A stretch of 9,580 bases of DNA from JBJSXF01 sp046086225 (GCA_046086225.1 JBJSXF010000150.1:1-9580), one strand, 5' to 3'; shown: positions 1 to 6,640, counted from the first letter of the stretch. Numbers and translations are program-made. The notes: generated by a model from the letters alone, not told the origin.

Positions 1-16
1 CGCCGATCCCGGCCCG

Positions 17-1345
17 GTGGCCCCGGTGCCGGTCGCGCTCCACGACGTCGAGTTCCGTTACCCCGGCCGTCGGCGCCTGGCCCTCACCACCACATCCCTG
101 CGGATCGAACCGGGCGAGCTCATCGCCGTGACCGGACCGAACGGCGTCGGGAAGTCGACCCTCGCCCGGATCGTGGGTGGACGGGTCGCGCCCGATGCCG
201 GTCGGGTCGAACGACCGGGGACACCCGGCCTCGGCGAGATCGGAGGCACCGCGTTCGTCGCCCAGCGCCCCGAGGCGCAGGTGCTCGGCGTGCGGGCCGC
301 CGACGACGTGGTGTGGGGACTGCGCGAGCCCGATGCGGTCGACACCGAGGCCGCGCTGACCGCAGTCGGCCTGGCCGGTTTCGGCCGCCGGGAAACGGCC
401 ACGCTCTCCGGAGGCGAGCTGCAGCGGCTCGCCATCGCCGCCGCCGTCGCCCGCCGACCGGGCCTGCTCGTCTCCGACGAGTCGACCGCCATGCTCGATC
501 CCGCCGGCCGCCTCACGCTCGTCGGACTCCTGCGCGAGCTGGCCGACCGCGGCACCGCCGTGCTCCAAGTGACCCACGATCCGGCCGAGGCTGCCGCCGC
601 CGACCGGACGATCGCGCTGGGGCAGCACGCGCCCGCACGGCCCGAGCCGGTCGGCCGGCCGCGTCGCTGGGGCAGCGGCCGCCCGGTGCTCGACCTCCGG
701 GGCGTCGGCTACGTCTACGCGCCGGGCACACCGTGGGAGCACCGGGCGCTGCGGGACGTCGACCTCGCCGTTGCGAGCGGTGAGTCGGTGGTCGTGGTGG
801 GGAGCAACGGGTCGGGGAAGTCGACGCTGGCTTGGATCGCATCGGGGTTGCTCACGCCGACCGAGGGCACCGCGCTCGTCGAGAACACCCCCGCCACCGA
901 GGCGGTCGGCCGAGTCGCCGTCGCGTTCCAGCACGCCCGGCTCCAGCTGCTGCGACCCCGGGTCGGCGAGGAGATCGCGGCGAGCGCCGGAGTCGACGCG
1001 ACCGTCGTCGGCCGGGTGCTCGCGACGCTCGGGCTCGACCCGGCGTTCGCCCGCCGCCGCGTCGACGAGCTGAGCGGCGGCGAGGCCCGGCGCGTCGTGC
1101 TCGCCGGTGCCCTCGCCGGTCGGGCCGGCGCCATCGTCCTCGACGAGCCCTTCGCCGGCCTCGACGCCGCCGGGCGCGCCGACCTCGGCGCTCTGCTCCT
1201 CTCACTCCGCGACGACCACGGGGTGGCGATCGTCGTCGTCACCCACGACCCCGACCTCCCGATCGCGCTCGCCGAGCGCACCGTGGAGCTGGCCGGGGGC
1301 CGCATCGTGCGCGACGAGCGCACCCCGGCCGGGGAACCGCAGTGA
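17..1345 (+). CDS. ECF transporter ATPase, two fused ATP-binding domains (EcfA-EcfA)
   Basis: This is the cytoplasmic ATP-hydrolysing subunit of an energy-coupling-factor importer, which powers uptake of a vitamin or metal through a T subunit and a separate S subunit. Two complete ABC domains are visible in 442 aa. The first has Walker A GPNGVGKST (40-48), Q-loop Gln83, signature LSGGE (130-134), Walker B with Asp154-Glu155 and H-loop His187. The second has Walker A GSNGSGKST (262-270), Gln305, LSGGE (352-356), Walker B LDEP with Glu377, and His410. Both sites look catalytically intact. A linker at about 200-225 joins them; fusion of the two ECF ATPases is common in actinobacteria. The stop overlaps the start of the T-subunit gene, so the two are translationally coupled. 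GTG at 17 is the first start inside the window, but the frame is open to the left edge with no stop and no Shine-Dalgarno seen, so the true start could lie upstream. Function is sure; substrate is unknown. Confidence 0.93.
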   Translation: MAPVPVALHDVEFRYPGRRRLALTTTSLRIEPGELIAVTGPNGVGKSTLARIVGGRVAPDAGRVERPGTPGLGEIGGTAFVAQRPEAQVLGVRAADDVVWGLREPDAVDTEAALTAVGLAGFGRRETATLSGGELQRLAIAAAVARRPGLLVSDESTAMLDPAGRLTLVGLLRELADRGTAVLQVTHDPAEAAAADRTIALGQHAPARPEPVGRPRRWGSGRPVLDLRGVGYVYAPGTPWEHRALRDVDLAVASGESVVVVGSNGSGKSTLAWIASGLLTPTEGTALVENTPATEAVGRVAVAFQHARLQLLRPRVGEEIAASAGVDATVVGRVLATLGLDPAFARRRVDELSGGEARRVVLAGALAGRAGAIVLDEPFAGLDAAGRADLGALLLSLRDDHGVAIVVVTHDPDLPIALAERTVELAGGRIVRDERTPAGEPQ

Positions 1346-2154
1346 GCGGGTCGCGCCGAGGCGGCGACATCACCGTGCTGCGGCTCGTGCCGGGCAACAG
1401 CCCGGTGCACCGCCTCTGGGCGGGAACGAAACTGCTCGTCGCCCTCGCGCTCTCGGTCATCTGCTCGTTCGTGCCGACCTGGCCCGCGATCGGATGCTGC
1501 GCCGCCGTCGTGCTCCTGGGCCTCGTCGTGGCCCGCATCCCCCTCGGCGCGTTCCCCCGGATCCCCCGATGGTTCCTGCTCTTCGTTCTGGCCGGAGCCG
1601 GGCTCAATCTCCTCGCCGGCGTCGACCCGCAGGTCGAGATCCTCGGCATCTCGATCGGAGTGGGCGGACTCGAGCAGTGGGCCCGCTTCACCGCGCTCGC
1701 CGTCGTGCTCCTCACCTCGGGCGCGCTCATCGGCTGGACCACCCCGCTCGGCGAGGTCGCGCCCGCGGTCGGCACCCTCACCGCACCGCTGCGCCGACTG
1801 CGGGTGCCGGTCGACGAGTGGGTGACTGCCCTCGCCCTCGCCCTGCGGAGCCTCCCCCTGCTCGCCGACGAGATCCGGGTGCTCGCCGCGGCCGCCCGAC
1901 TCCGACTGCGCGACGAGGACGGCGCCCCGATCTCCCGGTTCTCGGTGAGCATCGTCCTCGGTCAGGTGCACGACCTCCTCGGGGCCGCGGTCGTGGCCAC
2001 GATGCGTCGCGGCCGCGACGTCGCCGAGGCGATCACGGCGCGCGGTGGGCTCGGAGGCGCGGTGTCCGCCGACGCCGGCCGCCCGCGGATAGGCGACGGC
2101 CTCGTGCTCACCGGGGTCACCGCGCTCGCGGTCACGATCTTCGTGCTCGCCTGA
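1342..2154 (+). CDS. ecfT: ECF transporter transmembrane (T) component, EcfT/CbiQ family
   Basis: This is the membrane coupling subunit (270 aa) that links the ATPase to the substrate-binding S protein. Hydrophobic segments are visible at about 30-62, 74-93, 113-135, 160-175, 203-220 and 251-270. Two features mark the family: an Ala-Ala-Arg stretch in a predicted cytoplasmic helix (LAAAARLRLR, 181-190) and the more diagnostic ITARGG (231-236). In EcfT proteins such Ala-Arg-Gly/Ser motifs dock into the grooves of the two ATPase domains. The start chosen is GTG at 1342, which overlaps the TGA of the preceding gene (GTGA); a GGGG seven bases upstream could act as Shine-Dalgarno. The reading frame continues far upstream, but that part is only a shadow of the ATPase gene. 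No S subunit follows; it must be upstream of the window or elsewhere in the genome. CbiQ (cobalt) is an alternative name, but nothing here indicates cobalt. Confidence 0.9.
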   Translation: MSGSRRGGDITVLRLVPGNSPVHRLWAGTKLLVALALSVICSFVPTWPAIGCCAAVVLLGLVVARIPLGAFPRIPRWFLLFVLAGAGLNLLAGVDPQVEILGISIGVGGLEQWARFTALAVVLLTSGALIGWTTPLGEVAPAVGTLTAPLRRLRVPVDEWVTALALALRSLPLLADEIRVLAAAARLRLRDEDGAPISRFSVSIVLGQVHDLLGAAVVATMRRGRDVAEAITARGGLGGAVSADAGRPRIGDGLVLTGVTALAVTIFVLA

Positions 2155-2190
2155 CCCGCACCCCGCAGGGAGGGTCGGTTCAGCCGGCCC
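2151..2190. terminator. hairpins between convergent genes, possible bidirectional terminator
   Basis: Two overlapping, mutually exclusive stems lie across the two facing stop codons. The first pairs 2151-2157 with 2172-2178 (core GACCC/GGGTC, with an inner CCC/GGG pair inside the loop) and has the TGA of the T-subunit gene in its 5' arm. The second pairs 2172-2178 with 2184-2190 around the loop TTCAG. As plus-strand RNA it is 7 bp with one G-U pair. As minus-strand RNA it has one mismatch, and the deaminase stop is in the loop. There is no T-run on either side, as is common in GC-rich actinobacteria. Termination is inferred. Confidence 0.4.
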
Positions 2191-3346
2191 GATTCAGATC
2201 CGACTGCGGATCGCGCGCGAAGTGCTTGCTGAGCGTCTCGTCCTGGCGCTGGTAGTTCGATCCGATGCCCTGTCCGTAGAGCCGCTGCGGCGCCTCGAGC
2301 ATGTGCTCGAACGTGAGCTTGCACACCCACTGCCCGTGCTCGATCATGAACGGCACGTCGTGCGCCCGCACCTCGAGCGCGGCCCGCGAGCCGAGGAATG
2401 CACCCGACGGGTCGTAGCCGAAGCCCGGATCGAAGAACCCCGCGTAATGGGTGCGCAGCTCACCGCTCGTCGGGTCGTACGCGGTCATCTCCGACGCGAG
2501 GACCGGCGGGATGCACACCGCCTCGTCGCTCATGAGCAGGTAGAAGCGCTGCGGGGTGAGGACGATCCGGTCGCCGTCCTCACGCGTCACCGGTTCCCAG
2601 TAGCCGGCCGGATCAACCGGCCTGACCGCCGCCACCGCGACGTCGAGGAGCGGCGCGTTGTCGCGAGCGCGGTGTCCGACCCGGCCCTGCACATCGCCCC
2701 GGAGGTCGAGGCCGAGGAAGAGTCCGTCGGCGAGCGCCAGGTCGGCGGCCGGCACCGGAGCGTCACCCGCGAAGAGCAGCGGCCGCTCGGCATGGAACGC
2801 CCGGAGCTCCTCGTCGTCGAGGACCGCCCGGCCGACCGAGAGTCGGAGCTGGTTGAGGGTGAGGTCCTCGCGAACCCGCACCGGGAAGGAGAGGGGCACC
2901 ACCTCGAGGAAGAGCGGGCCGTGGTAGCCGTCGGCGATCTCGTCGAAGCGGTAGCTGCCGTCGGTGATCACGCGGGTGAAGACGTCGATGCGGCCGGTGG
3001 AGCTTTTGGGGTTGGCCTTCGCCCGCAAGCCCGGCGGGAGCGCGAGCCCCTCCTTCAGGGGGATGAGGTACGGGCGCTTCGGCTCGAGCACCACACCCTC
3101 GCCCCGCAGGTCGAGCTCGTCGATGACGAACTCCGTCAGCCGGTCGGCGACCGTGCGCCGACCGGGCAGGAAGCTGCACCGCACGCGATAGGCGACTTCC
3201 CCGAGCCGCAGGTCGAGGCTCGCGGGCTGGATGTTGGCGCCGGGGATCGTGAAGCGTCCGGCGTGGACGACACCCGACGCGATCGCCCGCTCGAGGTGCT
3301 GGCACGCGAGCACACCGCGACGGCCGGCGGGGAGGTCGAGAGCCAC
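2180..3346 (-). CDS. dcd: 2'-deoxycytidine 5'-triphosphate deaminase, long two-domain form
   Basis: The enzyme deaminates dCTP to dUTP, feeding dTMP synthesis. The 388-aa protein is about twice the length of the usual Dcd (about 190 aa) and appears to hold two dUTPase-like folds, as in the long Dcd family best known from proteobacteria. In the N-terminal half, the block KANPKSSTGRIDVFTR (110-125) matches the Ser-Ser-x-x-Arg active-site loop of E. coli Dcd, with Arg119 at the place of Arg115. Glu148 in FLEV sits where the catalytic Glu138 is. The C-terminal half repeats the pattern: an FFDPGFGY stretch (304-311), ALEV with Glu325, then HGQWVCKLTFE (337-347). PASLDLRLG (41-49) is the typical N-terminal Dcd motif. 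GTG at 3346 is supported by a TAGCAT hexamer ending exactly seven bases upstream, a leaderless layout. It is convergent with the ECF module and divergent from the esterase. Which half is catalytic is inferred from the motifs. Confidence 0.88.
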   Translation of the reverse strand: MALDLPAGRRGVLACQHLERAIASGVVHAGRFTIPGANIQPASLDLRLGEVAYRVRCSFLPGRRTVADRLTEFVIDELDLRGEGVVLEPKRPYLIPLKEGLALPPGLRAKANPKSSTGRIDVFTRVITDGSYRFDEIADGYHGPLFLEVVPLSFPVRVREDLTLNQLRLSVGRAVLDDEELRAFHAERPLLFAGDAPVPAADLALADGLFLGLDLRGDVQGRVGHRARDNAPLLDVAVAAVRPVDPAGYWEPVTREDGDRIVLTPQRFYLLMSDEAVCIPPVLASEMTAYDPTSGELRTHYAGFFDPGFGYDPSGAFLGSRAALEVRAHDVPFMIEHGQWVCKLTFEHMLEAPQRLYGQGIGSNYQRQDETLSKHFARDPQSDLNRAG

Positions 3347-3353
3347 GGTGCCG

Positions 3354-3383
3354 ATGCTACGGCCCGGCCCGAGGCGCTGTCGC
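3354..3383 (-). promoter_or_regulatory. predicted leaderless promoter of the dCTP deaminase gene
   Basis: On the minus strand a -10-like TAGCAT occupies 3359-3354, followed by seven bases and then the GTG start at 3346. Transcription would therefore begin on or next to the start codon. A -35-like GCGACA (3383-3378, four of six matches to TTGACA) lies 18 bases upstream. TANNNT followed by 6-7 bases and a start codon is the established pattern for leaderless actinobacterial mRNAs. No Shine-Dalgarno is present, which fits. Confidence 0.5.
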
Positions 3384-3400
3384 CGACGCGCGGTTCGGCG
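3381..3400. repeat. inverted repeat between divergent promoters
   Basis: CGCCGA (3381-3386) and TCGGCG (3395-3400) form a perfect 6-bp dyad with an 8-base spacer. A second 5-bp dyad CGCGC/GCGCG (3387-3391 and 3398-3402) overlaps it. The repeat abuts the -35-like element of the deaminase gene, so an operator for a regulator of either gene is possible. In DNA this GC-rich such short dyads also arise by chance. Confidence 0.25.
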
Positions 3401-3430
3401 CGAGCTGCGGTCGCGGTCCGGTCATCTCCG

Positions 3431-3436
3431 TACGGT
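3431..3436 (+). promoter_or_regulatory. predicted leaderless -10 element of the SGNH esterase gene
   Basis: TACGGT (3431-3436) fits TANNNT and ends seven bases before the ATG at 3444, so the transcript would start at the start codon. No convincing -35 hexamer is seen at 16-19 bases, and no Shine-Dalgarno precedes the ATG. It faces away from the deaminase promoter within the same 97-bp intergenic region. Confidence 0.4.
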
Positions 3437-3443
3437 CGCCATC

Positions 3444-4355
3444 ATGCGCTCACGGACCACCCGACGCCCTTCGCTTCGACCGACGCCGACGTCCGGCTCC
3501 GTCCCGGTCATCTCGACTGCGGTCGTCGTGCTCCTCGCCGCGACGCTCGTCGCGCCCCGACCGGCGGAGGCGGCCCGTCCGCCGGTGCACGTCGCCCTCG
3601 GCGACTCCTACACCGCCGGGCCGTTCATCCCCGATCCGATCGGCACGCCGGTGGGCTGCCTGCGCTCGGGCCGCAGTTGGGCCCGGCTCCTCGCCGCTTC
3701 GACCGGCGCCCGGCTGCGCGACGCGAGCTGCGCCGGCGCCACCGTCACCCGGCTCGGTCGTCGCCAGATCGTCCTCGGCGGACCCAACCCCGCCCAACTC
3801 GCCCGGGTCGACGACGACGCGACCCTCGTGACCCTGCAGATCGGCGGCAACGATCTCGGCTTCGGCTCGATCCTCGTCCGCTGTCTCGCGCTCTGGCCGG
3901 TCGGATCGCCGTGCCGCAACCGGTACATCCGCGACGGCGTCGACACCCTCGCCGTCCGCATCGCGCGCCTGGCCCCCCGGATCGGAGCGGCCATCGACGC
4001 CGTGCGCCGCCGCGCCCCGCGGGCGCGCATCGTGCTCGTCGGCTACCCCCTGATCCTCCCCCGAGCCGGCAACGGCTGCTGGCCCCGCATGCCGTTCACC
4101 CCGACCGACGTCGCGTACCTGCGCTCGATCCACTTCCGGCTCGAACGGGCCCTCGCGGTCCAGGCGAGGGCCCACCGGGCGGTCTGGGTCGATCTGGCCG
4201 GCCCCAGCACGGGCCACGACGCCTGCGCACCCGCCCCGCAGCGGTGGGTCGAGCCCCTCGTCCCGGCCGTCGACGCCGCACCCGTGCATCCCAACGCCAC
4301 GGGCATGGCCGCCTTCGCCGGCATCGTCCGCCGCCGTCTCGCGGGCGTATCCTGA
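3444..4355 (+). CDS. secreted SGNH/GDSL-family esterase or lipase
   Basis: This is a predicted exported ester hydrolase of 303 aa. An N-terminal signal peptide is clear: Arg-rich residues 1-12, a hydrophobic core at about 20-37, and an Ala-Glu-Ala cleavage site (41-43). Catalytic blocks follow: GDSYTAG with nucleophile Ser55 (53-59), Gly98 after a cysteine, GGND (134-137, oxyanion Asn136) and His282 in HPNATG. After the signal there are exactly six cysteines (72, 96, 147, 157, 212, 261). This matches the three consecutive disulfides of the Streptomyces scabies esterase and S. rimosus lipase group. The usual Asp three residues before the His is not there (Ala279), so a Ser-His dyad like that of the S. 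scabies enzyme is likely. The frame runs upstream to 3231, but that part overlaps the deaminase gene and lacks family features. ATG at 3444 begins directly at the signal peptide and has a well-placed -10. Substrate is unknown. Confidence 0.9.
   Translation: MRSRTTRRPSLRPTPTSGSVPVISTAVVVLLAATLVAPRPAEAARPPVHVALGDSYTAGPFIPDPIGTPVGCLRSGRSWARLLAASTGARLRDASCAGATVTRLGRRQIVLGGPNPAQLARVDDDATLVTLQIGGNDLGFGSILVRCLALWPVGSPCRNRYIRDGVDTLAVRIARLAPRIGAAIDAVRRRAPRARIVLVGYPLILPRAGNGCWPRMPFTPTDVAYLRSIHFRLERALAVQARAHRAVWVDLAGPSTGHDACAPAPQRWVEPLVPAVDAAPVHPNATGMAAFAGIVRRRLAGVS
4348..4353 (+). promoter_or_regulatory. predicted leaderless -10 element of the amidohydrolase gene
   Basis: TATCCT (4348-4353) matches four of six bases of TATAAT and ends seven bases before the ATG at 4361. 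It lies in the last codons of the esterase gene, so the amidohydrolase could have its own transcript despite the 5-base gap that suggests an operon. There is no Shine-Dalgarno before the ATG and no clear -35. Confidence 0.4.
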
Positions 4356-4367
4356 CACGCATGTCAG
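4352..4367. repeat. inverted repeat spanning esterase stop and amidohydrolase start
   Basis: CTGACA (4352-4357) and TGTCAG (4362-4367) form a perfect 6-bp dyad with a 4-base spacer. It contains the esterase TGA and the ATG of the next gene. As RNA from a read-through transcript it would hide the start codon in a hairpin; as DNA it lies over the predicted transcription start. Either role is inference. Confidence 0.4.
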
Positions 4368-5599
4368 CGAACGACGCCGAGCTCCCGAAGATCATCAGTG
4401 TCGACGACCACGTCGTCGAGCCGGCCCACGTCTGGCAGTCCTGGCTGCCGGAACGATTCCGGGAACAGGGGCCCCGCATCGAGCGCAAGCGGTGGGGTGC
4501 GTTCAAGCACAAGGCCGGCGCCCGCTACGTGAACACCGAGGACCCCGAGGGCCTCTGGGGGGACGCCTGGTATTTCGAGGACCGCCTCATCTACGTGCAC
4601 AAGCGCTTCGTCGCCATCCCGCTCGAAGCCACGCCCGACGGTGACGTGAAGCGCTTCGACCGCACGAAGATGGTCATGGAGGCGGTCACCTACGACGAGA
4701 TGCGCCCGGGCTGCTACGACCGCGACGCACGCATCGCCGACTTCGCGCTCAACTGGGTCGACGGCTCGCTGCCCTTCCCCACCTTCCCGCGCTTCTGCGG
4801 CCAGACCTTTCTCGAGGCCGACGACAAGGAGCTGGCCCTCGCCTGCGTGCAGGCCTACAACGACTGGATGATCCACGAGTGGTGCGAGCCGTCGGGGGGC
4901 GTGAACATCCCGCTCTGCCTCATCCCGCTCTGGGACGCCGAGCTCGCCGCCGCCGAGGTGCGCCGGGTCGCCGCGCTCGGTTGCCGGGCCATCTGCTTCA
5001 GCGAACTGCCGCACCACCTGAAGCTGCCGACGATCCACACCGGCTCCTGGGACCCGATGCTCGCCGAATGCGACGCCAACGGGGTCACCATCTGCATGCA
5101 CATCGGATCGTCTTCCACCAACCCTGCGGCGTCACCCGATGCGCCGGGCGGTGTCGGCGGCACGCTCGCGTTCAACAACTCGATGGCGTCGATGGCCGAC
5201 TGGCTCTTCTCGGGCAAGCTGATCCAGTTCCCGAAGCTGAAGCTCGCCTACTCGGAGGGCCAGATCGGCTGGATCCCCTACGCGCTCGAGCGGGCCGACA
5301 CGGTGTGGGAACAGCACGACAGTTGGCAGCGCTCCCGGGCGCGCATCCCCGAGCCGCCGTCGACCTACTACTACGGCCGGATCTTCGGATGCTTCACCGC
5401 CGACCGGCACGGCCTGCGGTCGCTCGCCGAGGTCGGCGAGGACAACATCTGTTTCGAGACGGATTATCCCCACACCGACACGACGTGGCCGAACTCGCGC
5501 GAGTACGTCGAGAAGATGCTCGCCGGCTTCGATCCCGACATCGCCTACAAGGTGCTGCGGGGCAACGCCATCCGGATGCTCGAGCTCGACCGGGTCTGA
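4361..5599 (+). CDS. amidohydrolase family 2 (Amidohydro_2) metal-dependent hydrolase/decarboxylase
   Basis: This is a cytoplasmic TIM-barrel metalloenzyme of the family that includes ACMSD and related decarboxylases (412 aa; no signal peptide). Visible family landmarks are SVDDHVVEP near the N-terminus (14-21, strand 1, with the Asp-x-His metal-ligand motif seen as DDH, His17), CMHIG (245-249, barrel His247), LAYSEGQIGW (295-304, Glu299), and FETDYPHTDTTWPNS (365-379, metal-site Asp368). Many actinobacterial catabolic clusters carry such proteins, and most have no known substrate. The frame is open far upstream (to 2222), but that part is antisense to the deaminase and out of frame with the esterase. 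ATG at 4361 starts just before the conserved block and follows the esterase stop by 5 bases. A strong hairpin overlaps its stop codon, marking the end of the plus-strand unit. Family assignment is firm; whether it hydrolyses or decarboxylates cannot be told. Confidence 0.88.
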   Translation: MSANDAELPKIISVDDHVVEPAHVWQSWLPERFREQGPRIERKRWGAFKHKAGARYVNTEDPEGLWGDAWYFEDRLIYVHKRFVAIPLEATPDGDVKRFDRTKMVMEAVTYDEMRPGCYDRDARIADFALNWVDGSLPFPTFPRFCGQTFLEADDKELALACVQAYNDWMIHEWCEPSGGVNIPLCLIPLWDAELAAAEVRRVAALGCRAICFSELPHHLKLPTIHTGSWDPMLAECDANGVTICMHIGSSSTNPAASPDAPGGVGGTLAFNNSMASMADWLFSGKLIQFPKLKLAYSEGQIGWIPYALERADTVWEQHDSWQRSRARIPEPPSTYYYGRIFGCFTADRHGLRSLAEVGEDNICFETDYPHTDTTWPNSREYVEKMLAGFDPDIAYKVLRGNAIRMLELDRV

Positions 5600-5611
5600 T
5601 CCCGGTCGGGC
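5584..5611 (+). terminator. strong hairpin with the amidohydrolase stop codon in its loop
   Basis: Positions 5584-5594 pair with 5601-5611: 11 consecutive pairs, one of them G-U, with core GACCGGG/CCCGGTC. The 6-base loop TCTGAT (5595-5600) contains the TGA stop. No T-run follows. It is the strongest stem I found in the window and lies at the end of a plus-strand unit facing a convergent gene, so termination or 3'-end stabilisation is likely. Confidence 0.55.
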
Positions 5612-5639
5612 CCGATCCGATTCGTCGATCGTCTCTGGA

Positions 5640-5680
5640 CTCCGGCCGCGCCCGCCGGGCCCCGAGCCACGGTCAGTGAC
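5640..5680 (-). terminator. weak hairpins at the 3' end of the F420 oxidoreductase gene
   Basis: On the minus strand a 5-bp stem (5680-5676 with 5670-5666, one G-U) has the TGA in its 5-base loop. Just beyond it, an imperfect GC stem (5640-5666, core GCCC/GGGC at 5650-5653 and 5657-5660) could act on either strand. No T-run. These stems are short and GC-rich, so confidence is low. Confidence 0.25.
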
Positions 5681-6491
5681 GGAGCATGCGGGCCGCGAAG
5701 GCCTCGACTTGCGCCGTCCCGGCCCCGGGCCAGCCGCAGACGAGGTAGCCGAAGCCGGCGGCTTCCCACTCGTCGACGAGGCGCTCCGCCTCGTCGAGGT
5801 CGTCGAGGGAGAGCGACGACGACCGGAGAATCGCGCTCGGGTCGCGTCCCGCCGCTGCGGCGAGCTCGGAAATCCGGGCCGACTTGGTGGCCAGATACTC
5901 GGGTGGACCGAACGAGTGCCACACGTCCGCGTAGCGCGCCGCAATGGGCATCATGCGCTGCTCGCCCGACGCACCGATCCAGAGCGGCGGGTGGGGGTGC
6001 TGCACGGGGCGCGGATGCAACGTCGCGTCGTGCACCGAGAAGTGACGTCCCTCGAACGTGAAGCCGTCGGTGGTGAGCAGCCCCCGCACGATCTGCACGG
6101 CTTCCTCGAACGCGTCGACCCGGTCCTTGAGCGCCGGGAAGGCCACCCCGAGTCGGGTGTGCTCCTCACCGAACCAGGCAGCCCCGTACGAGGCTTCGAG
6201 CCGTCCGCCGGACGCGTGATCGATCGTGATGAGCTCCGCCGCATAGATCGACGGGTGTCGGTAGGTCAGGCCGGCCACGAGGAGCCCGAGCCGCACCCGC
6301 TCGGTCACGCCGCTCCAGGCCGCGAGCGTGGTCTGACCCTCGAAGCATTCGCCCGGGCCCTCGCCGTACATCGGCTGGAAGTGATCGAACCCCCACACGC
6401 CGTCGAAGCCGAGTTCCTCGGCGAGGCGCACCCGGGACAAGTTCTCGGCCCAGGTCATCCGCTGCTGGGCCGTATCGAGTCCGAACCGCAC
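5673..6491 (-). CDS. LLM-class F420-dependent oxidoreductase, Rv1855c-like
   Basis: This is a luciferase-like monooxygenase-fold flavoprotein of the F420-dependent type (272 aa from this start), one TIM barrel, cytoplasmic. Family features are the opening MRFGLDTAQQRMTW-like strand (1-14), LAEELGFDGVWGFDHFQPMY (residues 23-42, the first barrel loop), RVRLGLLVAGLTYRHP (65-80), TIDHASGGR (89-97), GAAWFGEEH (103-111), and the block RPVQHPHPPLWIGASGE (161-177) that is strong in the probable F420 oxidoreductases resembling M. tuberculosis Rv1855c. GTG at 6491 is chosen because GGAGGGAG sits eight bases upstream and homologs begin with M-R-F-G. An alternative GTG at 6542 would add 17 unconserved residues. 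A 138-base gap and candidate terminators separate it from the acyl-CoA ligase upstream, so it may be its own unit. Cofactor F420 is inferred from the subfamily; substrate is unknown. Confidence 0.88.
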   Translation of the reverse strand: MRFGLDTAQQRMTWAENLSRVRLAEELGFDGVWGFDHFQPMYGEGPGECFEGQTTLAAWSGVTERVRLGLLVAGLTYRHPSIYAAELITIDHASGGRLEASYGAAWFGEEHTRLGVAFPALKDRVDAFEEAVQIVRGLLTTDGFTFEGRHFSVHDATLHPRPVQHPHPPLWIGASGEQRMMPIAARYADVWHSFGPPEYLATKSARISELAAAAGRDPSAILRSSSLSLDDLDEAERLVDEWEAAGFGYLVCGWPGAGTAQVEAFAARMLRH

Positions 6492-6499
6492 GATCTCCG

Positions 6500-6507
6500 C
6501 TCCCTCC
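6500..6507 (-). promoter_or_regulatory. Shine-Dalgarno that decides the oxidoreductase start
   Basis: GGAGGGAG on the minus strand, eight bases before the GTG at 6491. It is the clearest ribosome-binding site in the window and contrasts with the four genes whose starts appear leaderless. The rest of the 6492-6629 gap holds no recognised promoter. Confidence 0.6.
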
Positions 6508-6600
6508 GTCGAACCGCGTCGCGTCCACGAGCGGCGGATCACGATGATGGCCGCTCACCGCCGCTCGACCGCGCACCCTCGTGCCGACTCCGCCGCGAAC

Positions 6601-6640
6601 ACCCGGCCCGGGTCGCCCCGCAGCCCGACTCAGCCGAGCT
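6601..6640 (-). terminator. two hairpins at the 3' end of the acyl-CoA ligase gene
   Basis: On the minus strand the first stem (6640-6633 with 6629-6622) is 8 bp with two G-U pairs, and its 3-base loop is exactly the TGA stop codon. The second, a perfect ACCCG/CGGGT stem with a 3-base loop, lies at 6613-6601. There is no T-run. Together they suggest the CoA-transferase/ligase unit ends here. Confidence 0.35.

Noticed and set aside
715..1971. 418-aa open frame on the minus strand
   Set aside because: Antisense shadow of the ECF genes. Low-complexity Arg/Glu/Ser-rich translation typical of high-GC opposite frames.
2222..4360. Long plus-strand open frame upstream of the amidohydrolase, giving an apparent protein of over 1100 aa
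   Set aside because: The upstream part is antisense to the deaminase gene and then out of frame with the esterase. Its translation is rich in Arg, Pro, Glu and His with no motif. The real protein starts at 4361.
5609..5618. Palindrome around TCGGGCCCGA between the amidohydrolase and oxidoreductase genes
   Set aside because: It has no loop, so it is not an RNA hairpin. It overlaps the better-supported 11-bp stem and is likely by chance in GC-rich DNA.
6491..6542. Alternative upstream GTG start for the oxidoreductase
   Set aside because: The 17 extra residues are unconserved and have no Shine-Dalgarno or TANNNT element, whereas the GTG at 6491 has a strong Shine-Dalgarno and the conserved N-terminus.
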